Origin: Bacillus sp. F19
GTDB taxonomy: Bacteria; Bacillota; Bacilli; Bacillales; Bacillaceae
DNA: 64,000 bases
Assembly: GCA_023823795.1 (NCBI GenBank)
Contig: CP085710.1
Coordinates: forward strand, 832,001 to 896,000
Reading direction: 5' to 3'
The notes under the pieces were generated by a model that ran no database searches, was not told the DNA's origin, and saw only the letters and a list, made by a program, of their open reading frames with translations. Shown here in pieces: positions 23,916 through 31,879 of this stretch. A program made the position numbers and the translations under genes. Positions within the stretch are counted from its first letter, which is position 1. Every line of letters begins with the position of its first letter.

Positions 23916-25274
23916 CTAATAAGATTCGCTCAGAAATAGAGAGTAATCAATAATGGAGCGCGCTGATGGACGTGTTCCTAAGGATTTGCGCTCTTCTGCA
24001 TTTTTTGAAGGCTTTGTGTTGACTTCAATAATCCAGGGATGCCCTCCTGAATCAATGGCAAGGTCAATTCCGAATTCACCGAAAAGCCCGCCTGCAAACA
24101 TACCCAATGCCTCCGAAATCTCAAGTGAAAGTTCATTTAAAAGCTTTCTAATATGAGCTGCTTCTGACAATTCAAAAGAAGAAGATAATGCAGCTTTAAT
24201 TGTGTACAGCGAGCCGCCGCGGGCTAAATTGGCTACAAATTGATTTTCCGCTGAAACCCGGGCAACGGCAGAAGAGATTTTCCACTGCGAGAAATTTCTT
24301 TTATGGCACAAAATCCGAAAATCCATTGGCCTGTTCTCATAATTCAGCAGGTCGATTCCTTCTTGTACGATAAAAGCCTCCTTCTTTATTCTTGGAAGCA
24401 GACTTTGAAAAAGCTCGTCGAAAGAAAGATAATCCCGCAGCAAATGCCCTGAAAATGTAGAATAATCAAGTTCAAATCCTTCATCCGAATGAGAGATTCT
24501 GTAAATCCTTTTTCCCTGGCTGCCGTTAATAGGTTTGAGGAAAACAACAGGGTACTGTTGAACCATTGATTTAAGAACCGTTTTTGACGTAATCAGTTCT
24601 GTTTTCGGCAGGAAGGGAGTCATGTGGGAATTTGAACATAAAATCTGATGAACTTCCCATTTATTTAAAAATCGGTCATTAAAATAGGGAACTTTATGGT
24701 GTATGAAATCTGCTGTCATGTTTAAATAGTCCTGTGACTGTTCCAGGGTGCGGGAATGAATGCGATTATGAACAGCACTTGGATGCGGAACGGAACATTC
24801 CTGCCATTCATTCTTTCTGAGTGTGTAGCCCCTCATCTTTTCTTTATGAAAATCAGACAGGGAGAAAACATAAAAGAAGATTCCCTTATCAAAGCTGCAA
24901 GAAGCGAGTTCTCTGCAAAAGGAATCAATACTTCCAAAGGATACAGGCTTCTCACAAGCATTCGTTTCAGTTAATACCGCAAAAACAGGCCCAAGCTGAA
25001 GCAGGTTTCTATCTGAATCGTATCTTATGCTTATCGTAAAAGGCTGAACAGGAAGCGAAAGCTCTTTAAGCAGCTCTTCATGAACAGAAACATGTGAATG
25101 TTCTTCATTCATACATACGATTTTTGCAAAAATACTATTCCTTCCGCACACTACTTTTGAAAAGCCTGAGGCAAATGGCAATCTTAGTTTTTCTCTCAAA
25201 GAATGACTGATTCGAATGCTTTTGCTGCCATGAAATGTAAGATCGGGTGATACATCTATTTTTTCTCTATTCAT
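23916..25274 (-). CDS. YheC/YheD family ATP-grasp protein, long paralogue 3 (452 residues)
   Basis: Same architecture as the neighbouring 454-residue protein: an N-terminal beta-rich domain, 'LGPVFAVLTETNACEKP', then 'FLNKWEVHQILCSNSHM', 'FLKPINGSQGKRIYRISH' and 'FGEFGIDLAIDSGGHPWIIE'. B. subtilis has two such genes here (yheC, yheD); this genome has three, so one is an additional paralogue. It is 47 bp upstream of the second gene and is first in the set, divergent from yheB. Weak start context (TAGGAAACC is not visible as SD; the ATG is followed by NREKID). Confidence 0.85.
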   Translation of the reverse strand: MNREKIDVSPDLTFHGSKSIRISHSLREKLRLPFASGFSKVVCGRNSIFAKIVCMNEEHSHVSVHEELLKELSLPVQPFTISIRYDSDRNLLQLGPVFAVLTETNACEKPVSFGSIDSFCRELASCSFDKGIFFYVFSLSDFHKEKMRGYTLRKNEWQECSVPHPSAVHNRIHSRTLEQSQDYLNMTADFIHHKVPYFNDRFLNKWEVHQILCSNSHMTPFLPKTELITSKTVLKSMVQQYPVVFLKPINGSQGKRIYRISHSDEGFELDYSTFSGHLLRDYLSFDELFQSLLPRIKKEAFIVQEGIDLLNYENRPMDFRILCHKRNFSQWKISSAVARVSAENQFVANLARGGSLYTIKAALSSSFELSEAAHIRKLLNELSLEISEALGMFAGGLFGEFGIDLAIDSGGHPWIIEVNTKPSKNAEERKSLGTRPSARSIIDYSLFLSESY

Positions 25275-25392
25275 AGGAAACCCTCATTTGCTCACTGTTC
25301 TAACAAGCACTATAATAAGTTTATAGGCAGACGCTGATATGAACATAGTATGATAAATCAGGGAATCGGTGAGATTTGGAAGGCAGATGGAT

Positions 25393-26529
25393 ATGACTGG
25401 ATTGACGTTAATTTTGTTTATGGTAGCTATTGGAGCAGCAATTGGCGGAGTGACAAATCACCTTGCCATTAAGATGCTCTTCAAACCTCATAATGCGAAG
25501 TATATATTTGGAAAGAGAATACCGTTTACACCGGGACTTATTCCAAAACGGCGCGAAGAACTTGCAGCTCAGATGGGGGAAATGGTTGTCGGGCATTTGC
25601 TTACCCCAGAGGGCATTCGAAAAAAACTCGCAAATGATGATTTTCTTAAAACGGTGACATCATGGGTAAATAATGAAGCGAAACGGTTTATAAACAGTGA
25701 AAAAACAGTGACAGCATATGCTGCTGAATTTGGCATCACAGATTTGGATGGGAAAATTGAAACAAAGCTCAGTGAGATGATTGACTATAAAATGAAAGGG
25801 AAGGTTGAGCAATATCGGGGGCTTACTGTTAAAGAAGCATTACCTGCACACCTGAACGAAAAAATAGAGCAATCACTGCCTGCAGTTTCAGAATTTATTG
25901 TTCAGAAGGGCATTGACTATTTTCAGAGCGAAGAAGGAAAGCAGCGCATGAAAAGCATGATTGATGACTTTCTTGCAGAAAGAGGCATGCTCGGGGGAAT
26001 GCTTCAAATGTTTTTAGGAAATACGAGCGTGTTTGATAAGGTGCAGCCAGAAGTGCTGAAATTCCTTCGAAACGGTGAAACAAAAAGTTTGCTTACTTCC
26101 ATACTTGAAAAAGAGTGGAAGAGAATGAAAGAACTTAAACTGAAAGACTTTGAAGAAAAATTCAGTCTTGATGAGATACTGACTCTGACAAAGCAGGCAA
26201 TTCTGAAGGAAATCGCGATCAAAGACAGGCTGAATGTTCCTGTTTCTCACTATTTACTCACTTATGCCGATTCGATAACACATGACTTTATTCCAAGAAT
26301 GGTGAAATTGGCAGTTGAATACGTACAAAACAATATGGAAAAGATGCTTGGACAGCTGCACCTTCAAGAGATTGTCAGAGAGCAGGTTCAATCTTTTTCT
26401 GTTTCCAGACTTGAAGAAATGGTTCTCGGTATTTCGAGAAGGGAATTTACTATGATTACTTACCTCGGTGCATTGCTTGGGGGAATCATTGGAGGTTTTC
26501 AGGCTATCGTCGTCATGCTTATCGGATAG
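25393..26529 (+). CDS. yheB: DUF445 membrane protein YheB
   Basis: 378 residues. The N-terminal helix contains the family signature 'GGVTNHLAIKMLF' followed by KRIPFTPGLIPKRREELA, and a C-terminal hydrophobic segment (TYLGALLGGIIGGFQ) closes the protein; the long middle is helical and charged. B. subtilis YheB is about 377 residues. Of the starts available (GTG 25369, ATG 25387, ATG 25393) the last has GGAAGG at nine bases and is preferred. The family is of unknown function, probably a membrane-anchored helical bundle. Confidence 0.88.
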   Translation: MTGLTLILFMVAIGAAIGGVTNHLAIKMLFKPHNAKYIFGKRIPFTPGLIPKRREELAAQMGEMVVGHLLTPEGIRKKLANDDFLKTVTSWVNNEAKRFINSEKTVTAYAAEFGITDLDGKIETKLSEMIDYKMKGKVEQYRGLTVKEALPAHLNEKIEQSLPAVSEFIVQKGIDYFQSEEGKQRMKSMIDDFLAERGMLGGMLQMFLGNTSVFDKVQPEVLKFLRNGETKSLLTSILEKEWKRMKELKLKDFEEKFSLDEILTLTKQAILKEIAIKDRLNVPVSHYLLTYADSITHDFIPRMVKLAVEYVQNNMEKMLGQLHLQEIVREQVQSFSVSRLEEMVLGISRREFTMITYLGALLGGIIGGFQAIVVMLIG

Positions 26530-26622
26530 AGAAATGGGCACGAAATGAAATTTGTTGAATAGTTTGTTATAGTTGTAGGGTGCTTTAAGGCACTGCGTGA
26601 AAAGATGTTAGGAGGAATATTT

Positions 26623-26976
26623 ATGGCAGCGAATGTTTATGACTTAGGATATGATCTTGAGAAAGCACTTAGAGAAAGCGATGACTTCAAAACACTAAAG
26701 AGACTTTATGATGAAGTGAACGCTGATGATTCAGCACGGACTTTGTTTGAAAGCTTCAGAGATATTCAATTAAATCTTCAGCAAAAGCAAATGTCAGGCC
26801 AGGAAATTTCTCCTGAAGAAATTGAACAGGCACAAAAATCGGTTGCCCTTGTTCAGCAGCACGATAAGATTTCTAAGCTGATGGAAGCTGAACAGCACAT
26901 GAGCATGACAATAGCAGAATTGAATAAAATTATCATGAAGCCGCTTGAAGAGCTTTACGGCAGTCTTCAGCAATAA
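26623..26976 (+). CDS. yheA: YlbF/YmcA-family protein YheA
   Basis: 117 residues, all-alpha (DUF964) with the family features 'VYDLGYDLEKALRESDDF', 'LFESFRDIQLNLQQKQMSGQ' and EIEQAQKSV. Paralogues YlbF and YmcA act with YaaT on RNase Y and Spo0A phosphorylation; YheA itself is uncharacterised. ATG 26623 follows AGGAGG; an upstream ATG at 26605 is rejected as it overlaps the RBS. Location and length match B. subtilis yheA. Confidence 0.93.
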   Translation: MAANVYDLGYDLEKALRESDDFKTLKRLYDEVNADDSARTLFESFRDIQLNLQQKQMSGQEISPEEIEQAQKSVALVQQHDKISKLMEAEQHMSMTIAELNKIIMKPLEELYGSLQQ

Positions 26977-26984
26977 TAAGGATA

Positions 26985-27013
26985 CGGAGCGAAATAGATG
27001 CTCCGTTTTTTTT
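26985..27013 (+). terminator. yheA terminator
   Basis: CGGAGC, nine-base loop, GCTCCG, T8. Confidence 0.88.
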
Positions 27014-27030
27014 ATTGGGTGTACATCTGC

Positions 27031-27190
27031 AGCTAATAAGTTGAGATTTTGGCTAATATAAGGCAATTTCAGCTTATTGGTATGAATATCGGCTTAAACA
27101 TCAATCAAGAGGAAAATTCGGTACAAAATGAAAAAACAGCTAATCGAAATAAAACTTTCGCAAATAAATTGGGAATTTGCGCTAAAAAAA
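27031..27190 (+). repeat. Degenerate array of about 21 bp, GGCTAA type
   Basis: Successive units begin AGCTAA, GGCTAA, AGCTTA, GGCTTA, CGGTAC, AGCTAA and GCTAAA at spacings mostly of 19-23 bp. Only the first six or so bases are kept. It starts 18 bp beyond the yheA terminator and reads on the same strand as yheA. Confidence 0.55.
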
Positions 27191-27259
27191 CATGTCCCTT
27201 CGTTTTTTTCTTACCTGCCGATCCGCATTACTTAATGATTTTTCAGAATAAATCAAATA

Positions 27260-27273
27260 ATAAAACGCTTTCA
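27260..27273. promoter_or_regulatory. cre-like site 1
   Basis: ATAAAACGCTTTCA: the reverse of the CcpA consensus with two mismatches at one end. It lies 19-32 bp upstream of the -35 box of the candidate RNA gene. Confidence 0.4.
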
Positions 27274-27291
27274 TTTTTTTATTAAAACCCC

Positions 27292-27320
27292 TTGTCAAAT
27301 TAGACCTAACTTGCAATAAT
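27292..27320 (+). promoter_or_regulatory. Sigma-A promoter of the candidate structured RNA
   Basis: TTGTCA (27292-27297), exact 17-bp spacer, AATAAT (27315-27320). Expected transcription start near 27327. Confidence 0.6.
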
Positions 27321-27323
27321 AAA

Positions 27324-27337
27324 TGTAAGCGTTTTTA
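27324..27337 (+). promoter_or_regulatory. cre-like site 2, overlapping the expected transcription start
   Basis: TGTAAGCGTTTTTA matches the CcpA consensus TGWNANCGNTNWCA except for one base. Its position over the start point would give carbon catabolite repression. Confidence 0.5.
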
Positions 27338-27510
27338 TTTCACTTATTTAATGGTCTGCGATTATGGGGATAATCGCTTGAACCGTTCTGTCTTCGGAGT
27401 TTGCGGGTAACAGATTCCGGCACGTACTAATGGGAGAAGGTTAAATATAGGGGTTTTTCACTTATAGAAACAGCTCTGTGACTAAAATCACAGAGCTGTT
27501 TTCGTTTTTT
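27327..27510 (+). ncRNA. Candidate structured RNA or leader of about 184 nt
   Basis: From the predicted start to the terminator there is no convincing ORF with an RBS. It contains a perfect hairpin GCGATTAT-GGGG-ATAATCGC (27358-27377), then a stem from CCGTTCTGT and ACAGATTCCGG enclosing CTTCGG. The 3' end is a 14-bp perfect stem (27468-27481 with 27488-27501) followed by a T run, a strong terminator. The terminator is 115 bp before yhaX, so it is either an independent small RNA or an attenuated leader of yhaX. It does not match the core of any riboswitch class I could recall. Confidence 0.5.
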
Positions 27511-27624
27511 AGAGATTGATTTCTAAATCACTTAACAGAGGCTGGAGGTCATTTCGTTCTATTTCAGGATGAAGGGACATATCCTCATATTAGAAATCAG
27601 ACATCAGCTGAAGGGGGATTCACA

Positions 27625-28491
27625 GTGATCTACCGACTACTAGCGTTAAATATTGATGGAACATTGCTTCGTTCCAACGGTCGACTTCAACCTTCTACAA
27701 GGGAAGCGGTCCATTATGTTCAAAAAAAGGGAGTCTACGTCACTCTCGTTACAAGCCGCAATTTTCAGACGGCAAAAAAACTTGCAAAAGCGCTTAAGAT
27801 AAACAATATTTTGATTACGCACAGCGGTGCGTTCATTTCCGATAAAGTTGACAGATCTTTTTATGAAAACAGAATATCCGAGGAAAAAACATTTAACCTT
27901 GTTCAAGTGCTCGAAACATTTGATTGCAACGTCCGAATTGTGCATGAGCGTTTTTCGCTCGGAAACCGGAAGAAAGTATCATCAAATATCGTAGGAAAAA
28001 CATTGTTAAGCCCATCGGATCCTCTGTTTTATCCAGTCCAGTTTGTTGATTCGCTTGGAGAAAACTTAAGAGATGAACCGCTCTCGGCACCAAAGATTGA
28101 AGTGTACTTTTCAGAAGAACATGAATGCAGAGAGGTTGAAAAGCTCCTTTCTGACTCGTTCGAAGGCATTACAATAAGGGTAAAAAACCAAACAGTGCTT
28201 GAAATTACAGCGAAAGGCGTTTCAAAGGAGAACGGCTTAAGGCTGCTTGGTCAGCATTTAAACATTCTCCCTGAAGAAATGGTCGCAATTGGAGACGCGG
28301 ATGATGATAAAGAAATGATTGAGATGGCAGGTCTTGGAGTAGCGATGGGGAACGCGCCAAATTATGTAAAAAAAGCTGCTGACTGGATTACCAGAAATAA
28401 CGATGATCAGGGTGTTTCATACATGGTAAAAGAACATTTCAGAAAGCAGCATCGGATTGAGTTTTTAGATAAATTGAAGGTTGATCGATAA
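27625..28491 (+). CDS. yhaX: HAD-family phosphatase YhaX
   Basis: 288 residues of the Cof/HAD-IIB subfamily. The first motif is altered: 'LLALNIDGTLLRSNG' has Asn at the nucleophile position where the family has DxDGT. The later motifs are present: VTSRNFQTAKKL (motif II), the Lys in 'EITAKGVSKENGL' and 'VAIGDADDDKEMIEMAGLGV' (motif IV). Loss of the first aspartate would abolish normal phosphatase chemistry, so it may be a binding or regulatory protein. Its length equals B. subtilis YhaX. Start at 27625 (GTG) after AAGGGGG. Confidence 0.85.
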   Translation: MIYRLLALNIDGTLLRSNGRLQPSTREAVHYVQKKGVYVTLVTSRNFQTAKKLAKALKINNILITHSGAFISDKVDRSFYENRISEEKTFNLVQVLETFDCNVRIVHERFSLGNRKKVSSNIVGKTLLSPSDPLFYPVQFVDSLGENLRDEPLSAPKIEVYFSEEHECREVEKLLSDSFEGITIRVKNQTVLEITAKGVSKENGLRLLGQHLNILPEEMVAIGDADDDKEMIEMAGLGVAMGNAPNYVKKAADWITRNNDDQGVSYMVKEHFRKQHRIEFLDKLKVDR

Positions 28492-28548
28492 AAATAGATC
28501 ACAGCTTATTAGGAGAGCTTTAAGGGAGAAAACATCAAAATACAGAAG

Positions 28549-28588
28549 AAAACGGGTCCTAAATTGCAAAACAATTTGTATCCGTTTT
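28549..28588 (+). terminator. yhaX terminator
   Basis: AAACGG...CCGTTT stem with inner AAATTG/CAATTT, followed by T7; 58 bp after the yhaX stop. Confidence 0.65.
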
Positions 28589-28669
28589 TTTGTTGTTTCG
28601 GGGTGCACTCACTCTCAAGTGGTACTTAAAACCCTAAGTTGGCTTGTATCGGGGAATTAGCGATCCGGT

Positions 28670-28832
28670 ATGATTCCCAAAGTCTATAATTGGCATCATT
28701 TTAAGAACGAAAACGTATGGTATTGTGTAACGAATCCGAGCTTTTACTATTATCTACAAAGATCAGGATAAGGTCGAAAAGAGCCCGATTGCCCGCCGTC
28801 TTGAAAAAGGAAGCAAAGACATTAGCCAATAA
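28670..28832 (+). pseudogene. Possible decayed coding fragment
   Basis: Two adjacent frames give protein-like sequence: MIPKVYNWHHFKNENVWYC... in one, continuing after a likely frameshift near 28755 as IYKDQDKVEKSPIARRLEKG up to a stop at 28830. Neither has an RBS and the family is not recognised. The rest of 28492-28947 holds only the yhaX terminator and the RBS of the next gene. Confidence 0.3.
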
Positions 28833-28947
28833 CTGAACATCCCGCCCTTTAAGCTAATTGTAAATTCTATGTTAATCTGTATCCTTTTACAAAGGATTTT
28901 TATAGATTAATAAGAAGATATAAGGATGCTGAAAAAGGAGGACCATC

Positions 28948-29886
28948 ATGATAAACAAAGCAGCTGTACGAAAGCCGTTTCTTATGAAAATGTGGGAGAA
29001 TTACCCGAAGCTTTGGAAGGGTTTAATTGATTTTGGAATACTGATGAAATACAGAACATTGGATATCAGCAAACTTCCAGACAAAATTGTGCTGCCGTCC
29101 TCAACCGTTCTTTTTGTCGATGCAAAGGAGAATCGGGGCAGAGCTCTGCTGATCAGCGGGGGAGTAACACAAAAGAGGCTTCTTTCTTTTTGGCAGCAGG
29201 CTGTTGAAACAGTGAAGCCCGACTATATCATTGATATTGGCGTCAACTATGGCGAATGTATTTTCTCAGTGATCTATCCGAAACATACAAAGATTTATGG
29301 AATTGAAGCAAACCGAAACCTGCTTACATATATCAGCCAATCCCGGGATGCTCATCCGAATCATTCACAAATCAGGATTGTTCATGCTTTTGCTTCCGAT
29401 TCAGACGGAGAAGATAAACTCTTTTTTATAGATAATCATTGGTCAGGCACATCTTCAGCTTCCTATATGCCTGCGCATCAAATGGTAGACGAGGTTTCAA
29501 TCAAGACAATAACAGTTGATTCATTATTTAAAAAGGGCATGGAAAATGAAACGGTTCTTTTTAAAGTTGATGTGGAAGGATATGAGGCTTTTGTTTTAAA
29601 GGGAATGAAGCAATTATTTGAAAACAGCCGTTCAGTTCTTGGTTTTATTGAATTCAACAGTGAGTATTTTGAAAAGTCAGGGGTAGACCCGAATCATTTT
29701 TTCGAGTATCTGAATCAGTATTTTACCATTTATATTTATAAAGAGAATGACGATATTGTAAAAGTAAAATCACTCAAAATAGAAATATTCCATGAAATGT
29801 TCGGATCTCATTATGTTCATACAGATCTTATCTTGGCGACAGATGAAGAAATGGCTGATTCATTAACAGGGAATGGAAAGAGCTGA
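28948..29886 (+). CDS. FkbM-family methyltransferase
   Basis: 312 residues. The SAM-binding domain begins near residue 90 with 'YIIDIGVNYGECIFSV' (motif I) and continues with 'KIYGIEANRNLLTYI' (acidic residue binding the ribose) and 'TITVDSLF', 'LFKVDVEGYEAFVLKGM', which is the FkbM signature. FkbM proteins O-methylate sugars or polyketides. ATG 28948 follows AAAAGGAGGACC. It has no sugar-biosynthetic neighbours, so the substrate cannot be guessed. I know of no equivalent at this place in B. subtilis; it is probably acquired. Confidence 0.85.
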   Translation: MINKAAVRKPFLMKMWENYPKLWKGLIDFGILMKYRTLDISKLPDKIVLPSSTVLFVDAKENRGRALLISGGVTQKRLLSFWQQAVETVKPDYIIDIGVNYGECIFSVIYPKHTKIYGIEANRNLLTYISQSRDAHPNHSQIRIVHAFASDSDGEDKLFFIDNHWSGTSSASYMPAHQMVDEVSIKTITVDSLFKKGMENETVLFKVDVEGYEAFVLKGMKQLFENSRSVLGFIEFNSEYFEKSGVDPNHFFEYLNQYFTIYIYKENDDIVKVKSLKIEIFHEMFGSHYVHTDLILATDEEMADSLTGNGKS

Positions 29887-30046
29887 TGCCTACAGCTCTT
29901 TTTTTTTGAGATTTTTGTATTCTTATAAAAAACAATCTATGCAAAAACAGTCATTGTTCAAAAGAACGAGAAGGTATTTTCGTTTTTATTTAGAAATAAT
30001 AAGGTATATATTTTTTTCGAGAGATAAGATAGTATAAAATTTTGCG

Positions 30047-30172
30047 CATTGATGTCTAGCTCCACCGCCCAACTCCTTAAACAGAGCAAATCCGTCAAAA
30101 AAGTCAAATCCGACTTTTCTGCCTGATGCTTATCTGCCATGCCTGAGCTAAACGGGCGCTTGCGCATTTCTT
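30047..30172 (+). repeat. Dispersed 125-nt intergenic element, copy 2
   Basis: Starts CATTGATGTCTAGCTCCACC and ends GAGCTAAACGGGCGCTTGCG. Nearly the same length and layout as the copy at 6596, with the same outer arms (CTAGCTC / GAGCTAA). It is preceded by AGTATAAAATTTTGCG, which could be a -10 region, and again ends shortly before the RBS region of a gene. Confidence 0.7.
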
Positions 30173-30228
30173 ATCATGTACGGGGCAATCACACTACGGG
30201 TCACTAACTAAAGAAAGAAGGTAAAGAG

Positions 30229-30708
30229 ATGAAAGGGGACTTCTTTTCAAATTACGAAAAGTATATTATTGTGCCGCTCGAAGTACAAAATGCTAATCAA
30301 GAATTTAATCCAGGCGAGTATCAATCGCACTTTATTCTTACGCTGTCCCTTTATGATTCACTCATCTCAAATTGGAGTGAAGCAGGCAAATTCGAGATTG
30401 AAATAGGAATGGGCCTTGAAAAGGTTCTTGAAGATTTTAACCGTAAACATGGGGATAGTTATCATCTGCAAGTTCTCGAACTGGATCATGAAAAGCCATA
30501 TTTTGTTTTGGCTTTCTCAAGTAAAGCCAAAATTGCAAGTGAAGAAGCCGAAGACCGGATTTCCTATGTGTTAGAGATCCTGCTTTCAAATCACTTTTAT
30601 GTCGGGCAAAGCTGGTACAGGCTGATTGGCGATAAAGGGAGAATTAAACGCCAGCTTTTCAGCTACTCTATTAAAGAGTACTTTGCAATGGAATCCGCTA
30701 ATGCTTAA
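30229..30708 (+). CDS. Uncharacterised 159-residue protein
   Basis: A soluble acidic protein with alternating strand and helix patterns, no signal peptide and no motif I recognise. Begins MKGDFFSNYEKYIIVPLEVQ. ATG 30229 follows AGAAGGTAAAGAG. It is separate from the HAD gene downstream (117 bp gap). Possibly lineage-specific. Confidence 0.75.
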   Translation: MKGDFFSNYEKYIIVPLEVQNANQEFNPGEYQSHFILTLSLYDSLISNWSEAGKFEIEIGMGLEKVLEDFNRKHGDSYHLQVLELDHEKPYFVLAFSSKAKIASEEAEDRISYVLEILLSNHFYVGQSWYRLIGDKGRIKRQLFSYSIKEYFAMESANA

Positions 30709-30825
30709 TGAATAATAAATCTGTTTTAACAAGTAACAGGAGTCTCCGCATGCATTCATTTGGTTTATCAGCCGGGAAAATGATATTCTATGTAAAGAGC
30801 TGACAAGGTATAGGAGGATTTTTAC

Positions 30826-31554
30826 ATGAATATTAAACTTATTGCACTTGATATGGATGGAACACTACTGAATGAAAAAAAAGAAATTTCAGAAGCCAAT
30901 CGAAAAGCGATCAGAGACGCTGAAGCTCGGGGCATACATGTAGTGATAAGCACCGGCAGAAGCATGGCAACACTGAGGGATCTTGCTAAGTCACTCAGCT
31001 TATCTTCTTATTTGGTAACTGTAAATGGAAGTGAGATTTGGGATGAGCATGGGGAACTTGTAGAGAGGAATATTGTCCATAATGATTTGATGACATGGAT
31101 GTTCGACCTTTCTAAAGCACATAAAACGGGCTATTGGGCAACGAGCACAGAAAGAGTATTCTTCAATGAAATGCCAGAGGACTTAAGCACTTATCAGTGG
31201 CTGAAGTTTGGATACGAAATTGAAGATGACAAAGCACGGGAGACCATTTTAAATGAGCTCCGCAGCAGAGGAGAATTTGAAATCACCAATTCAAGTCCTA
31301 CAAACCTCGAGGTGAATGCAATTGGAATCAATAAAGCCAAAGGCATTGAGATGGTATGCGGCCTGCTCGGCATTACAATGGAAAACGTGATGGCCTGCGG
31401 CGACAGTATGAATGACCTGGCAATGATTAAAGAAGCCGGTCTGGGTGTTGCCATGGGAAATGCACAGGAGATCGTCAAAGAAGCAGCAGACTGGGTTACT
31501 TTGTCAAATGATGAAGACGGAGTTGCAGAAGCAATTAAAAAATACGTGCTGTAA
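30826..31554 (+). CDS. Cof-type HAD-family phosphatase
   Basis: 242 residues with all four HAD motifs: 'LIALDMDGTLLNEK' (nucleophile Asp8 and Asp10), 'VVISTGRSMATL' (motif II), the Lys in 'INKAKGIEMVC' (motif III) and 'VMACGDSMNDLAMIKEAGLG' (motif IV). The C2-type cap lies between residues 80 and 180. Likely a sugar-phosphate or nucleotide phosphatase in the cytosol. ATG 30826 follows TAGGAGGATTTTTAC. Ends at a strong terminator and is followed by a 21-bp array. Confidence 0.9.
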   Translation: MNIKLIALDMDGTLLNEKKEISEANRKAIRDAEARGIHVVISTGRSMATLRDLAKSLSLSSYLVTVNGSEIWDEHGELVERNIVHNDLMTWMFDLSKAHKTGYWATSTERVFFNEMPEDLSTYQWLKFGYEIEDDKARETILNELRSRGEFEITNSSPTNLEVNAIGINKAKGIEMVCGLLGITMENVMACGDSMNDLAMIKEAGLGVAMGNAQEIVKEAADWVTLSNDEDGVAEAIKKYVL

Positions 31555-31560
31555 ATTGGG

Positions 31561-31586
31561 AGCAGATGGCGTTTAGCCATCTGCTT
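31561..31586 (+). terminator. Terminator of the HAD phosphatase gene
   Basis: AGCAGATGGC, loop GTTTA, GCCATCTGCT, then TTTTA. Confidence 0.85.
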
Positions 31587-31598
31587 TTTAACTTTTTC

Positions 31599-31747
31599 GG
31601 CTAAAAAAAGATGATTTCAGCTAAATCATAAGATTTGCAGATAAATGCAGCAATAAATGGCTAAAACAAAACAGCCGTTAGCTAATAAAACCTTTGAAAT
31701 GGCTAAATGAATAAAAAGCGCTATAAAAACTTTAGTTTTCGCTAAAT
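31599..31747 (+). repeat. Degenerate array of about 21 bp, GGCTAA type
   Basis: Units starting GGCTAA, AGCTAA, AGATAA, GGCTAA, AGCTAA, GGCTAA, GCTATA, GCTAAA at spacings of 19-21 bp. Its first two units are close to those of the 57642 array, differing mainly by A for G after GGCT. It starts 12 bp past a terminator and runs on the same strand as the upstream gene. Confidence 0.65.
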
Positions 31748-31879
31748 GGCCAGCTGCATTTGGTACAGGCTCACTGCTTCTAGCAGGCCAGATAACGAAT
31801 CCGTCTCTGCTTTTCTAAATTGACCATAAGCTCCAGGTTTTGTACACTTAAGGAAGTTTTGAATCTAAAAGAAGATAAG

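Noticed and set aside
27049-27285. 78-residue frame after yheA
   Set aside because: Consists of the GGCTAA array and AT-rich DNA; no RBS.
27327-27510. Identification of the leader RNA as 6S RNA or a known riboswitch
   Set aside because: Length and hairpin end are compatible with several classes, but no conserved core of the T-box, c-di-AMP, c-di-GMP, fluoride, M-box or purine class is present.
29958-30167. 69-residue minus-strand frame
   Set aside because: Lies on the 125-nt repeat element, which has no conserved frame between copies.
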